Of a stretch of 64,000 bases of DNA, positions 1 through 7,428 are shown one piece after another. Below the pieces are notes generated by a model. The model was not told the DNA's origin. It saw nothing but the letters and a program-made list of their open reading frames with translations, and made no database searches. The translations under genes were made by a program, and so were the position numbers. The stretch's first letter is position 1. Every line of letters begins with the position of its first letter. The DNA comes from JADHZC01 sp964409505 (GTDB lineage Bacteria; Pseudomonadota; Alphaproteobacteria; Rickettsiales; Rickettsiaceae), in assembly GCA_964409505.1 (NCBI GenBank), contig CAYPDK010000008.1, positions 41,888 to 105,887 of the forward strand. Reading direction: 5' to 3'.

Positions 1-896
1 TGTATTTCTGTTTCGTTCTTAATAGATTTCCAGGTGTTACATATATTACTTGCTAAAAGTGAGCTCTTAGTATTTGTAGAAGATAATATGTTATATATGT
101 GAATAGGGCAGGAGCTCTCGTCAAAAATGATTTTACTCTTAAGAGTGGCAACATAAGAGGCAAACTTTATCTTAGGCAGCACTAGTATATTTAAATCAAC
201 TAATTTAGACTTTAATAGGTTTTCAATTCTTTCAGATTCTACGAAGAGATAAGCTTGCTCAAGTGTTATTATAGAATAAGCTAGTACCGTAGGAGAAAAT
301 TCAAGATCTGATGATCTTATGTTCATAATCCAAGACGTACTCTCTGGATTAGTTATGATTAGAGAGCTTGCTTTGTTTTTATTTAAAAAATCTCTACATC
401 TTTTTAGTTTTGATACGGCATCTTCTCCAGAGTATTTTAATGAATATTCATAAATTTTAGGTTTATTTTGTGTTGGTTTATTTATCCAAACTTTGTCTAC
501 TAAATTTGGTACAACGAATTTTATATTTATCTTATTAGTAAATATTGTCACAAATTCTTTAGTACAAATTTTTGAATCAATACCTATTACTTTATTTTTG
601 GAAATATATTTTTTCCAATTAAAAGTTTTTAATTCGGACTGATTAAAAATTAAAAAATTATTAGAATCTAACTCTAGGTTACTTTGAAGACTATACCGAC
701 TATCTGTAAAAAACAATGATTTTTGATCTAAAAGAATTATTACAAAGCCATTTGATCCTGTAAAATTTGTGATGTATCTCAATCTATTATTATTTTCAGG
801 TACTATCTCATTTTGGTACTCATCTGTGGAAGGGACTATGTAACCATCTAGATTGTTACCGGAGATAAATTGTTTTATTTTTTGAAGTTTACTCAT
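1..896 (-). CDS. pepP: Xaa-Pro aminopeptidase, N-terminal part (runs off the window)
   Basis: Reading the minus strand from the ATG at 894-896 gives an open frame that continues past base 1, so only about 298 residues are visible and the C-terminal catalytic part is missing. The visible part matches the creatinase/prolidase N-terminal domain of the long (about 600-residue) aminopeptidase P family. Near residues 13-25 it has LDGYIVPSTDEYQNE, then RLRYITNFTGSNGF, then FFTDSRYSLQ. These enzymes release an N-terminal residue that precedes proline and act in the cytoplasm on peptides. The metal-binding pita-bread domain should lie beyond base 1. It starts 76 bp after the mevalonate decarboxylase gene and may be the last gene of that transcription unit. 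Family assignment is firm; the symbol is by analogy. Confidence 0.85.
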   Translation of the reverse strand, partial: MSKLQKIKQFISGNNLDGYIVPSTDEYQNEIVPENNNRLRYITNFTGSNGFVIILLDQKSLFFTDSRYSLQSNLELDSNNFLIFNQSELKTFNWKKYISKNKVIGIDSKICTKEFVTIFTNKINIKFVVPNLVDKVWINKPTQNKPKIYEYSLKYSGEDAVSKLKRCRDFLNKNKASSLIITNPESTSWIMNIRSSDLEFSPTVLAYSIITLEQAYLFVESERIENLLKSKLVDLNILVLPKIKFASYVATLKSKIIFDESSCPIHIYNILSSTNTKSSLLASNICNTWKSIKNETEI

Positions 897-972
897 AATA
901 GGTAATCTTTATCGTTGATATATACAAATTCTAGTCTAATTTTGAAAAATTAAAATAAAAAAATAGAAAATT

Positions 973-1980
973 TTATTTTTGAAAAGGTTCTATCAGAAGG
1001 ATATTAGAAAAAATTTTCTTTACGTATTTTGTATATTTTTTTTGAAAAAGTAACTTTATATTTGGTCCTGCATCTTGTGTGAAAAAAATAGGAATATTTT
1101 CTTTTTCTCTTATATACCAAATTTTTTTTATAGTCTTTAGTGTGCTCGTAGAGATATATAATATAGGTGGATAGGTGCTTAGCATTAATGAGGTTAGAGA
1201 TAGGGAGTTGTTCTCTACTAACTGTCCAAACTCTAGGAAAGATTTTGCTTTTATAGATGAGATGATCTTTTTGCAATCTAAAGTTGATTTTTCTTGCCAA
1301 GATTTATAAAAAAAAGAAGTTTCTACACTAAGATTCATTGCCTGAGAAGAAGAAATATATTTTTTTCTTCTATCTATTATTATGATGCCTAGAATTAGGT
1401 CTTCCCAGGTTTCCTTAAGTGCAATGCTATAAGAATCCATTCCATCATCACAACAACCGCTTCGCCAATAGACAAAGCTATTTTTATAAACAGATCTAGA
1501 GGCACTTCCACTACCAAGTCTTGCTAAAATAGACAAGTCAATATTGCTTAGGTTCCATTGAAAAAATTTATCTAAGCCTTTAACAATAGATGCGTATATG
1601 CATGATGATGATGCGAGTCCTGAGGCTATTGGAATATTTAACTCAAGTTTTATGTTTAGGCATATATTTTTTATTTGTTTATGAAATAAGTTGATAAAAT
1701 TGAATAATTTTTCACTCCAAATTTCTGTGGGAGAGATTTTTTTATTATTAATGAACAATTGGTGAGTTATATTTTTGTTTTGGCAAATATAAATTTTGCA
1801 TCCATAATTTGTCATTGGCAGGGATATACTATCTACATGGGGTATATTTAGTTCATTATTTTTTTTTCCCCAATATTTACAAATGGCTATATTTGCGTGA
1901 ACTGATAACGATATATTGCTTATTATGGGAGTAGATTTTACGTTTTTTAAAATAAGATTTACTATATCATATTTTTTCAT
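973..1980 (-). CDS. mvaD: Diphosphomevalonate decarboxylase (mevalonate pathway, last step)
   Basis: GHMP-superfamily enzyme that uses ATP to decarboxylate mevalonate diphosphate to isopentenyl diphosphate. Family marks are visible, numbered from the longer possible start at 2010: ANIAICKYWGKK at 39-50 (substrate and ATP pocket), a GLASSS P-loop near 131-136, GSGSASRS near 166-173 (family GSGSACRS, with the key Ser and Arg kept and Cys changed to Ser), and DAGPN near 313 with the catalytic Asp. Two starts are possible: ATG at 2010 (345 aa, 44-nt overlap with the upstream kinase) or ATG at 1980 (335 aa, 14-nt overlap). I chose 1980 because the overlap is shorter and an AGG lies at a plausible distance before it. 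This is the last of five mevalonate genes in a row. All catalytic residues I can place are present, so it should be active. Confidence 0.93.
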   Translation of the reverse strand: MKKYDIVNLILKNVKSTPIISNISLSVHANIAICKYWGKKNNELNIPHVDSISLPMTNYGCKIYICQNKNITHQLFINNKKISPTEIWSEKLFNFINLFHKQIKNICLNIKLELNIPIASGLASSSCIYASIVKGLDKFFQWNLSNIDLSILARLGSGSASRSVYKNSFVYWRSGCCDDGMDSYSIALKETWEDLILGIIIIDRRKKYISSSQAMNLSVETSFFYKSWQEKSTLDCKKIISSIKAKSFLEFGQLVENNSLSLTSLMLSTYPPILYISTSTLKTIKKIWYIREKENIPIFFTQDAGPNIKLLFQKKYTKYVKKIFSNILLIEPFQK

Positions 1981-3007
1981 TTCTAAGACCTGATTTAGAT
2001 GTAGTGACATTTAATACAGATAAATTTTCCATGTCAGTGGGTAGAGTGAAGGGGTGATTGAAGTGTTGTTGTTCTTTTAGATCTTGGTTTTTGCCGCAAG
2101 AATAAAATTTTGGATCTGTTATAGAAATTATACAATCTCCAAGTCCTGCGCCAGATATTTTAGATCCAAACACGAAACTTGTTGCTCGTAATTGAGTTAA
2201 AATATGTGCTATTAAAGGAGTTGAAATCATTAAACAATCCAATATTCCTTGGTTTATTGTTAATAATTTTCCAAGATTTTCCCATTGCTTTTCTTTTATG
2301 AGAATAAAAGCTCTTTCTGAGATATGTTCTGTTGCTTTATATAATAAATTGTATATTTCGGGATATTGTTTTTCTAAGCTTTTTACCTTGGGCACTATAT
2401 TTTGAGTTTTTGTTTTGTAGCCTATGAACGTAAAAATTATTGGTATATTTGTAGTGACTTTATCTATGACTTTTCCTTGTTTATAGAGTAATACTCCTCC
2501 ATATATACTTGCGGCTATATCTGCTCCTGAGGCAAAAATTTGTGTTTTTTCTATAATTCTTTTAGATATTTGAAATATCTCAGATAAGTTTTGCTTTTTT
2601 GATAAAACATCATATTTTTTGTTTTTGCTTATGAATTGCTTTAAAAGAGCAGAAATTGCTACAACAAGAGCAGTAGATGATCCAAATCCTTTACTTACAG
2701 GTATATCAGATTGAATTTTTAGTTCAAATCCTGATGTTATTTTGAGTCTAAATTCAAGAATTGTATTCAATATAAAAAGGAATTTTTTTTTTATTTCCTC
2801 ATCTAGAGAGTCTATGTTATCTAAACTAAAGCTCACTTTGCCAAGATCTGATATAATTAATATATCTCCACCATCTTTTTTTATAAGTGATGCTGTAACC
2901 CTTTTATTAATAGAGCATATTACTGATTTTTTTCCGTTTAACACAGCATATTCTCCGCTCAACATAAAACTACCAGGAGCAGATACTTTATATAATTCTT
3001 GTTCCAT
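1967..3007 (-). CDS. mvaK2: GHMP kinase, probable phosphomevalonate kinase
   Basis: 346-aa sugar-kinase-like protein of the GHMP superfamily. Motif 1 is SAPGSFMLSGEYAVLNG at about 9-25, the glycine-rich ATP loop is KGFGSSTALV at about 106-115, SGADIAASIYGG lies at about 160-171, and the C-terminal KISGAGLGDC comes near 283. SGADIAAS followed by a GYKTKTQNIV segment resembles phosphomevalonate kinases, which phosphorylate mevalonate 5-phosphate to the diphosphate. The neighbouring kinase carries the HGxSSGxD pattern typical of mevalonate kinase, so I assign this one to the second phosphorylation. It overlaps the upstream kinase by 20 nt and the downstream decarboxylase by at least 14 nt, which points to translational coupling. 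That it is a GHMP kinase is certain; which mevalonate kinase it is remains an inference. Confidence 0.8.
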   Translation of the reverse strand: MEQELYKVSAPGSFMLSGEYAVLNGKKSVICSINKRVTASLIKKDGGDILIISDLGKVSFSLDNIDSLDEEIKKKFLFILNTILEFRLKITSGFELKIQSDIPVSKGFGSSTALVVAISALLKQFISKNKKYDVLSKKQNLSEIFQISKRIIEKTQIFASGADIAASIYGGVLLYKQGKVIDKVTTNIPIIFTFIGYKTKTQNIVPKVKSLEKQYPEIYNLLYKATEHISERAFILIKEKQWENLGKLLTINQGILDCLMISTPLIAHILTQLRATSFVFGSKISGAGLGDCIISITDPKFYSCGKNQDLKEQQHFNHPFTLPTDMENLSVLNVTTSKSGLRNEKI

Positions 3008-4052
3008 AAAAATCAGGTTTTAAATTAATCAATTCATATCTATAAATATCCACTAGTCTAGCTATTTTTTCTTTTTCTCCAAATGAGATAACAATACCTC
3101 CAGAGCTTCCCCGGACGTTTCCAGATCCAGAAATTTTTGCTGCTCCTCCTATGTTCTTTCCTACTATTTGATTTATAAAATTTTGTATTTTTTGAGGAAC
3201 AATACCAAGTTTTGAAAGTAATTTGTTATTTTCTCTAATGTTATCCAATAGGGGATCTATATCCATATTGTTTGTTAAATTTGTTTCTATATCTCTTGTA
3301 ATATTTGCTATAGCTTTCCATATTTGATGATCAGGTTTGAAATGCTTCTTAACAAAATTTACGGATTCACTAGTGTTATTGGTTATACCTGTATTTATTA
3401 TATTTAGTTTGCTAAATGCTTTTTCTGAAAAATGAATCTTTTTATCAAATATTTTATTTGATTCCTTATATATCTTAGAGCACCCTCCATTTAAGGAAGT
3501 AATTATGTCTGAACCACTTGAGTGGCCATGTTGTAGGTTCTCTATATTTTTTGCTAAATTTATAAAAGTTGTATTTTTTAATTTTATGTTGAATATTTTT
3601 GTTAAAGCAAGAATTAGAGCATTAATAGTAGCAGCCGAAGAACCAAGACCTAAATTATAAGGTATTGTAGAATTAATACTTATTATAAGATCATAATTTA
3701 TGTTATCTATATGTGGTTTTAATATATATCCTATGGTATATAGTGATAGATAGTGTTTTTCTCGTAATATATTTGTAAATCCAATCTTATTCAGACAATA
3801 TTTTTGATATTTTTTTTCTATGTTATTTACAAAATTCAGTAATTCTATTTTGTCTAATGAGATAGATAGATCAAAATTTTGAATATTTAAAAAAATTCTG
3901 AAATTTTTATCGATACTGGTTTTTTTTTTGATCGTAACAAATACATGTCTATTGATTGCAAAAGCTAATATTGGAAAATTATATAAAATAGAAAATTCTC
4001 CAGATAATATTATCTTACCAGGAGAGACTGTCTTGATAATGTTGGTATTCAA
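2988..4052 (-). CDS. mvaK1: Mevalonate kinase
   Basis: 354-aa GHMP kinase. Motif 1 is SPGKIILSGEF at 10-20, the ATP loop is NLGLGSSAATINA at about 133-145, HGHSSGSD lies at 175-182 (mevalonate kinases have HGxPSGxD, with the catalytic Asp), NTGITNNTSESV at about 220-231 matches the stretch that contacts substrate, and ISGSG occurs near 308 in motif 3. It should phosphorylate mevalonate at the 5-hydroxyl with ATP. The gene follows HMG-CoA synthase after 26 nt and overlaps the next kinase by 20 nt. The protein diverges from textbook mevalonate kinases (serine for proline in HGxP, and an extended RGSSGG after motif 3), so assignment between the two phosphorylation steps rests on motif resemblance plus context. 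Confidence 0.82.
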   Translation of the reverse strand: MNTNIIKTVSPGKIILSGEFSILYNFPILAFAINRHVFVTIKKKTSIDKNFRIFLNIQNFDLSISLDKIELLNFVNNIEKKYQKYCLNKIGFTNILREKHYLSLYTIGYILKPHIDNINYDLIISINSTIPYNLGLGSSAATINALILALTKIFNIKLKNTTFINLAKNIENLQHGHSSGSDIITSLNGGCSKIYKESNKIFDKKIHFSEKAFSKLNIINTGITNNTSESVNFVKKHFKPDHQIWKAIANITRDIETNLTNNMDIDPLLDNIRENNKLLSKLGIVPQKIQNFINQIVGKNIGGAAKISGSGNVRGSSGGIVISFGEKEKIARLVDIYRYELINLKPDFYGTRII

Positions 4053-4078
4053 TTTGAGTACAATATTTGATGCATTAG

Positions 4079-5389
4079 TTAATTAATAAAATCATAAATT
4101 CTCTTATGATCTTTAATTGAGCAAAGCCTTAATATCGAATGTTCCGAAGAGCTGTATTTATCTATTACAATATTTTCCTGTTTTGTAGGATAGGCATTAT
4201 AAAATTTTTCATATGTCTTTACATCTAATTCTACTCTTTCCGAGATCATTTTTTTAATTTTAGTCTTATTTAAGGATTTTTGATAATTTTCTTGTATTAT
4301 TCCGCTAAAGAATTCTGCTACCGAACCAGAGCCATAACTATAAAATCCTATTCTTGAAGAGTGCAAATTGACTTCTGTATTTATTATTAAAGATACCAAA
4401 CTCAAATATAAAGATGCAGTATAACAATTGCCAATAAATTTGCTATATCTTAAAGAGGGCTCCAAATCCTTTATAAGATCTTCTATAGAACATAAATTAC
4501 CGATCTTTGCCTCATTGAAAAGCATTTTATGAGCTGTCTGTATAAGCTTTGGAACAGGTACATGATAACAAAACCACTGATGTTCTAATAGGTCCCTCTT
4601 GGAAATTTTATGGTATTCTCTCCATGTTAATTTAAGAGATTTTAAATAATTAGAACAGGATAATTTATTATTTAGTAATGCCGCATCTAAATAGTTAGGT
4701 CTCCAAAAATCCATTACATCCTCACTATGAATGCCATATTCGGGTTCTATAGTTAACAATTTAGGATCTTTAGATAAAATCATAGCAATGCACCCACTCC
4801 CATGAGAAGACTCCCCGCTTTTCTTAAGACCATATCTTGACACATCAGATGCAATTAATAAAATCTTCTTAGAGTTAAATTGGGTTTTTAATATATCAAT
4901 TCCTAATTGAAGACCGGCAGTAGAACTATAACATGTTTGTTTAAGTTCTAAAATTCTGCATCTGCTTTTTAGAGAGAGTAATTTGTGCAAGATGTTACCT
5001 GCAGATTTTGCCTGATCTATAGAGCTTTCAGTGGCAAATAGTACCAATTCTATCTCCTCTATATTTTCCTTCGATAATATAGGCTTTGCGGCATTATAAG
5101 CCATTGTAACTATATCTTGGTCTGGGGGAATGACAGATATTTGTTCTTGTCCTAGGCTTTGGTATGTAGTCTCCTTTAACCTGCGGGCTTTAGCTAAATT
5201 TTTAAGGTCTAAGAAATAGTCTGGAGTATAGAAATTAATTAGATCAATTCCAACTTTTGTAGTAGGCAGGATATTTTTAATTAGATCACTTGTTATAGAT
5301 TTTATTTTGGAGATTTTTGATTTGATGATCTTATTATCAGGATCATCTATTATTCTTTGTATAGTATTTTTTATATTTTGATACATCAA
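4079..5389 (-). CDS. mvaS: Hydroxymethylglutaryl-CoA synthase
   Basis: 436-aa thiolase-fold enzyme that condenses acetyl-CoA with acetoacetyl-CoA to HMG-CoA. The catalytic triad is visible: Glu at about 121 (FATESSIDQ), Cys at about 153 (KQTCYSST, the acyl-enzyme nucleophile) and His at about 276 (CYHVPVPKL). DFWRPNYLDAAL at about 227-238 fits the bacterial branch. The oddity is the N-terminus: bacterial enzymes usually begin close to the VGIDLI-like strand, which here starts at residue 46, leaving some 44 extra charged residues. No other ATG lies between residue 2 and that strand. It is separated by 17 nt from HMG-CoA reductase upstream and by 26 nt from mevalonate kinase downstream. Confidence 0.95.
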   Translation of the reverse strand: MMYQNIKNTIQRIIDDPDNKIIKSKISKIKSITSDLIKNILPTTKVGIDLINFYTPDYFLDLKNLAKARRLKETTYQSLGQEQISVIPPDQDIVTMAYNAAKPILSKENIEEIELVLFATESSIDQAKSAGNILHKLLSLKSRCRILELKQTCYSSTAGLQLGIDILKTQFNSKKILLIASDVSRYGLKKSGESSHGSGCIAMILSKDPKLLTIEPEYGIHSEDVMDFWRPNYLDAALLNNKLSCSNYLKSLKLTWREYHKISKRDLLEHQWFCYHVPVPKLIQTAHKMLFNEAKIGNLCSIEDLIKDLEPSLRYSKFIGNCYTASLYLSLVSLIINTEVNLHSSRIGFYSYGSGSVAEFFSGIIQENYQKSLNKTKIKKMISERVELDVKTYEKFYNAYPTKQENIVIDKYSSSEHSILRLCSIKDHKRIYDFIN

Positions 5390-5406
5390 ATGAAATTGTA
5401 ATTATT

Positions 5407-6453
5407 TTAGGTTTTTTTTCTTTCTAACAAAAGATGAGATCTGATTAAGTCACCATTTTGTGTTTGAGATGCCATTAGTGATAATTCTCCGCATAATACA
5501 ACAGCACCTGCAATTGCAGCTAAACTTTGTGAATTAGTTATATTTTTACCACTTTTGGGAGTCTGAAGACAGTTAATTTTTTCTAAATTTTTTATTGCAA
5601 ACTCTTCAGATCTACCATTACCAATAGTCCCTAATACAAGGTTTGGTATCGTTATTGAAAAATATAGTTCGTTATTTCTTAGTTCGGTATATGTAAATCC
5701 TTGAGAGCCTTCTATTATATTTACAGTATCTTGACCTGTTGCAAGATACAGGGCCATGAGCATGTTTCCAAAATGCGCATTAGCAGTTCTCACACCTCCG
5801 GATAAAATGCTTCCTAAAAGGTTTTTTTTAATATTTAGGTTATGTATTTTTACTGACGTAGTTCTTAGGTCTTGGTTACAAATTTTTTCTGTTATTACCA
5901 TCTCAGCAATTATATGTTTACCTCTACCTAAAATTCCGTTTATAGCAGAATTTTTTTTATCTGTACAGATGTTTCCACTAATACTTACGTAATTTAGTTT
6001 TGGAAATTCGTCTAATAAGAAATTTAACAATATATGTGCTGCTTTTGTACTCATGTTATGTCCTGATGCCTCACATGTATAGAACTTAAATCTAATATAC
6101 ATAAGGCATCCTACAATTTCGCTATACCAGTCTATTAATTTTGTGTACCTACTAGAACCTGTAACTAATTTATCAAAAGTATCTTTTTTTTTATATAATT
6201 CCTGCCTTATATATAGAAGATATTCCGTGCTACTAGTCTCTAAGATAATAGATCTTGTCATTGAATCTTCTACAACTACAACTTTTATTCCTTCCGATTT
6301 TTGTGATATATTAGCTCCTCTTTGTACAGAGGGCCAAAGAGGGGATTCAAGTGTAGATAGTGGCACTGAGAGAGAATCATTTACTACAGGTCCTACGATT
6401 TTTATAGGTCCTACATCTTTTGTAGGTATTTTTATATATGAGATTGATGTCAT
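5407..6453 (-). CDS. hmgR: Hydroxymethylglutaryl-CoA reductase (class I type)
   Basis: 348-aa soluble catalytic domain without membrane segments. It reduces HMG-CoA to mevalonate, the committed step of the pathway. The class I signatures are in order: VPLSTLESPL with catalytic Glu at about 36, VEDSMTRS at 61-68, SGNICTDKKNSAING with the catalytic Lys at about 166, ATGQD with Asp at about 242, and the C-terminal GDLIRSHLL with His at about 340. The GRGK and TDKK wording is that of class I (eukaryotic, archaeal and some bacterial) rather than the class II reductases of Gram-positive cocci, so NADPH use is likely. It is somewhat short for the family. It begins 23 nt after the TraX-family gene and is the first pathway gene in the run. 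Confidence 0.95.
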   Translation of the reverse strand: MTSISYIKIPTKDVGPIKIVGPVVNDSLSVPLSTLESPLWPSVQRGANISQKSEGIKVVVVEDSMTRSIILETSSTEYLLYIRQELYKKKDTFDKLVTGSSRYTKLIDWYSEIVGCLMYIRFKFYTCEASGHNMSTKAAHILLNFLLDEFPKLNYVSISGNICTDKKNSAINGILGRGKHIIAEMVITEKICNQDLRTTSVKIHNLNIKKNLLGSILSGGVRTANAHFGNMLMALYLATGQDTVNIIEGSQGFTYTELRNNELYFSITIPNLVLGTIGNGRSEEFAIKNLEKINCLQTPKSGKNITNSQSLAAIAGAVVLCGELSLMASQTQNGDLIRSHLLLERKKT

Positions 6454-6476
6454 TTTTTTAAGTGTTATATAGGTTT

Positions 6477-7403
6477 TTATATTAATAACCTGAGTAAATC
6501 AATTACCAGTAAATGTGATAGATATATGAAAAGTGCATTTCTACTTATAAATCTTATTTTTGAAAAATTTACCGGAGTTTGATAGTAAAAATTTTTTTTT
6601 ATCAATAAAAAATATAAAAGTACTTGCAGTAATGTATAAATGACTGGATATATCAAATTTTGATTCAAAAGTTGAAAACGTATTACGTTAGACATAAAAC
6701 AAGTAAGTAAAAAAATTGATAATGTAGTTCTTTTGTAGGGAATTATATTATTTTTTACATTCCATCCAATAAGCATTCCAACTATAGACAATAGACCATA
6801 CTCTATAGAATTTACAAAAAAAGAGCTCAATAAAGATAATATTACTACATGTATCCAAAATATTTGCTCCTTTTTAGGATTATCTGTCATTTTTTGTAAA
6901 AAAATTTTTATGTATATTTGTCCTAAATAGATTGATGTTAGTATATTTAGATTCTTATAGTGAAAATAGCTAAAGATAGTTGTGATCAATATTTCTGAGA
7001 TAATAGATATCTCTAAAAATTTTGCTTTAAACCAGTCCTTTTTAGAGATTTTTATGTAAAGATATCCAAAATAAAAAAAGGTAAAACCCAATACGATTTT
7101 TATCAATGTATAAATTATATTTATAATTATCTGAGAAGAGGCATTTACAACTAAAACTTGTGTTATTAATTCTAATAATATTCCATAAATAAATATTTCT
7201 TTAGAAGGGCTCTTTGTAAAATTGTAACCTGCGAAAAAAACAAATATAGGCATTGCAAGTCTACCTATGATACGTAAAAATATTGTAGTTTCAAAGAAAT
7301 ATAATCCTATATGATCTAAAATCATTGTCACTATAGCAAGGCATTTTAATACATCTTGATAATTTGCTTCTAGTGTGTATTTTTTTTTATAACCTAAAAC
7401 CAT
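6477..7403 (-). CDS. TraX-family membrane protein
   Basis: 308-aa, very hydrophobic protein with about eight predicted membrane segments. The N-terminal part (CLAIVTMILDHIGLYF, then FLRIIGRLAMPIFVFFAGYNF) is the signature of the TraX family, named after the F-plasmid protein that acetylates pilin N-termini. Chromosomal homologues are frequent in bacteria, including Rickettsiales, and their substrates are generally unknown, so I do not assign acetylation of any particular target. It lies 25 nt after murJ and 23 nt before HMG-CoA reductase, which makes it part of the same apparent transcription unit. Nothing conjugative is nearby. Confidence 0.8.
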   Translation of the reverse strand: MVLGYKKKYTLEANYQDVLKCLAIVTMILDHIGLYFFETTIFLRIIGRLAMPIFVFFAGYNFTKSPSKEIFIYGILLELITQVLVVNASSQIIINIIYTLIKIVLGFTFFYFGYLYIKISKKDWFKAKFLEISIISEILITTIFSYFHYKNLNILTSIYLGQIYIKIFLQKMTDNPKKEQIFWIHVVILSLLSSFFVNSIEYGLLSIVGMLIGWNVKNNIIPYKRTTLSIFLLTCFMSNVIRFQLLNQNLIYPVIYTLLQVLLYFLLIKKNFYYQTPVNFSKIRFISRNALFIYLSHLLVIDLLRLLI

Positions 7404-7428
7404 AGATATATATCATCTATAAATTAAA

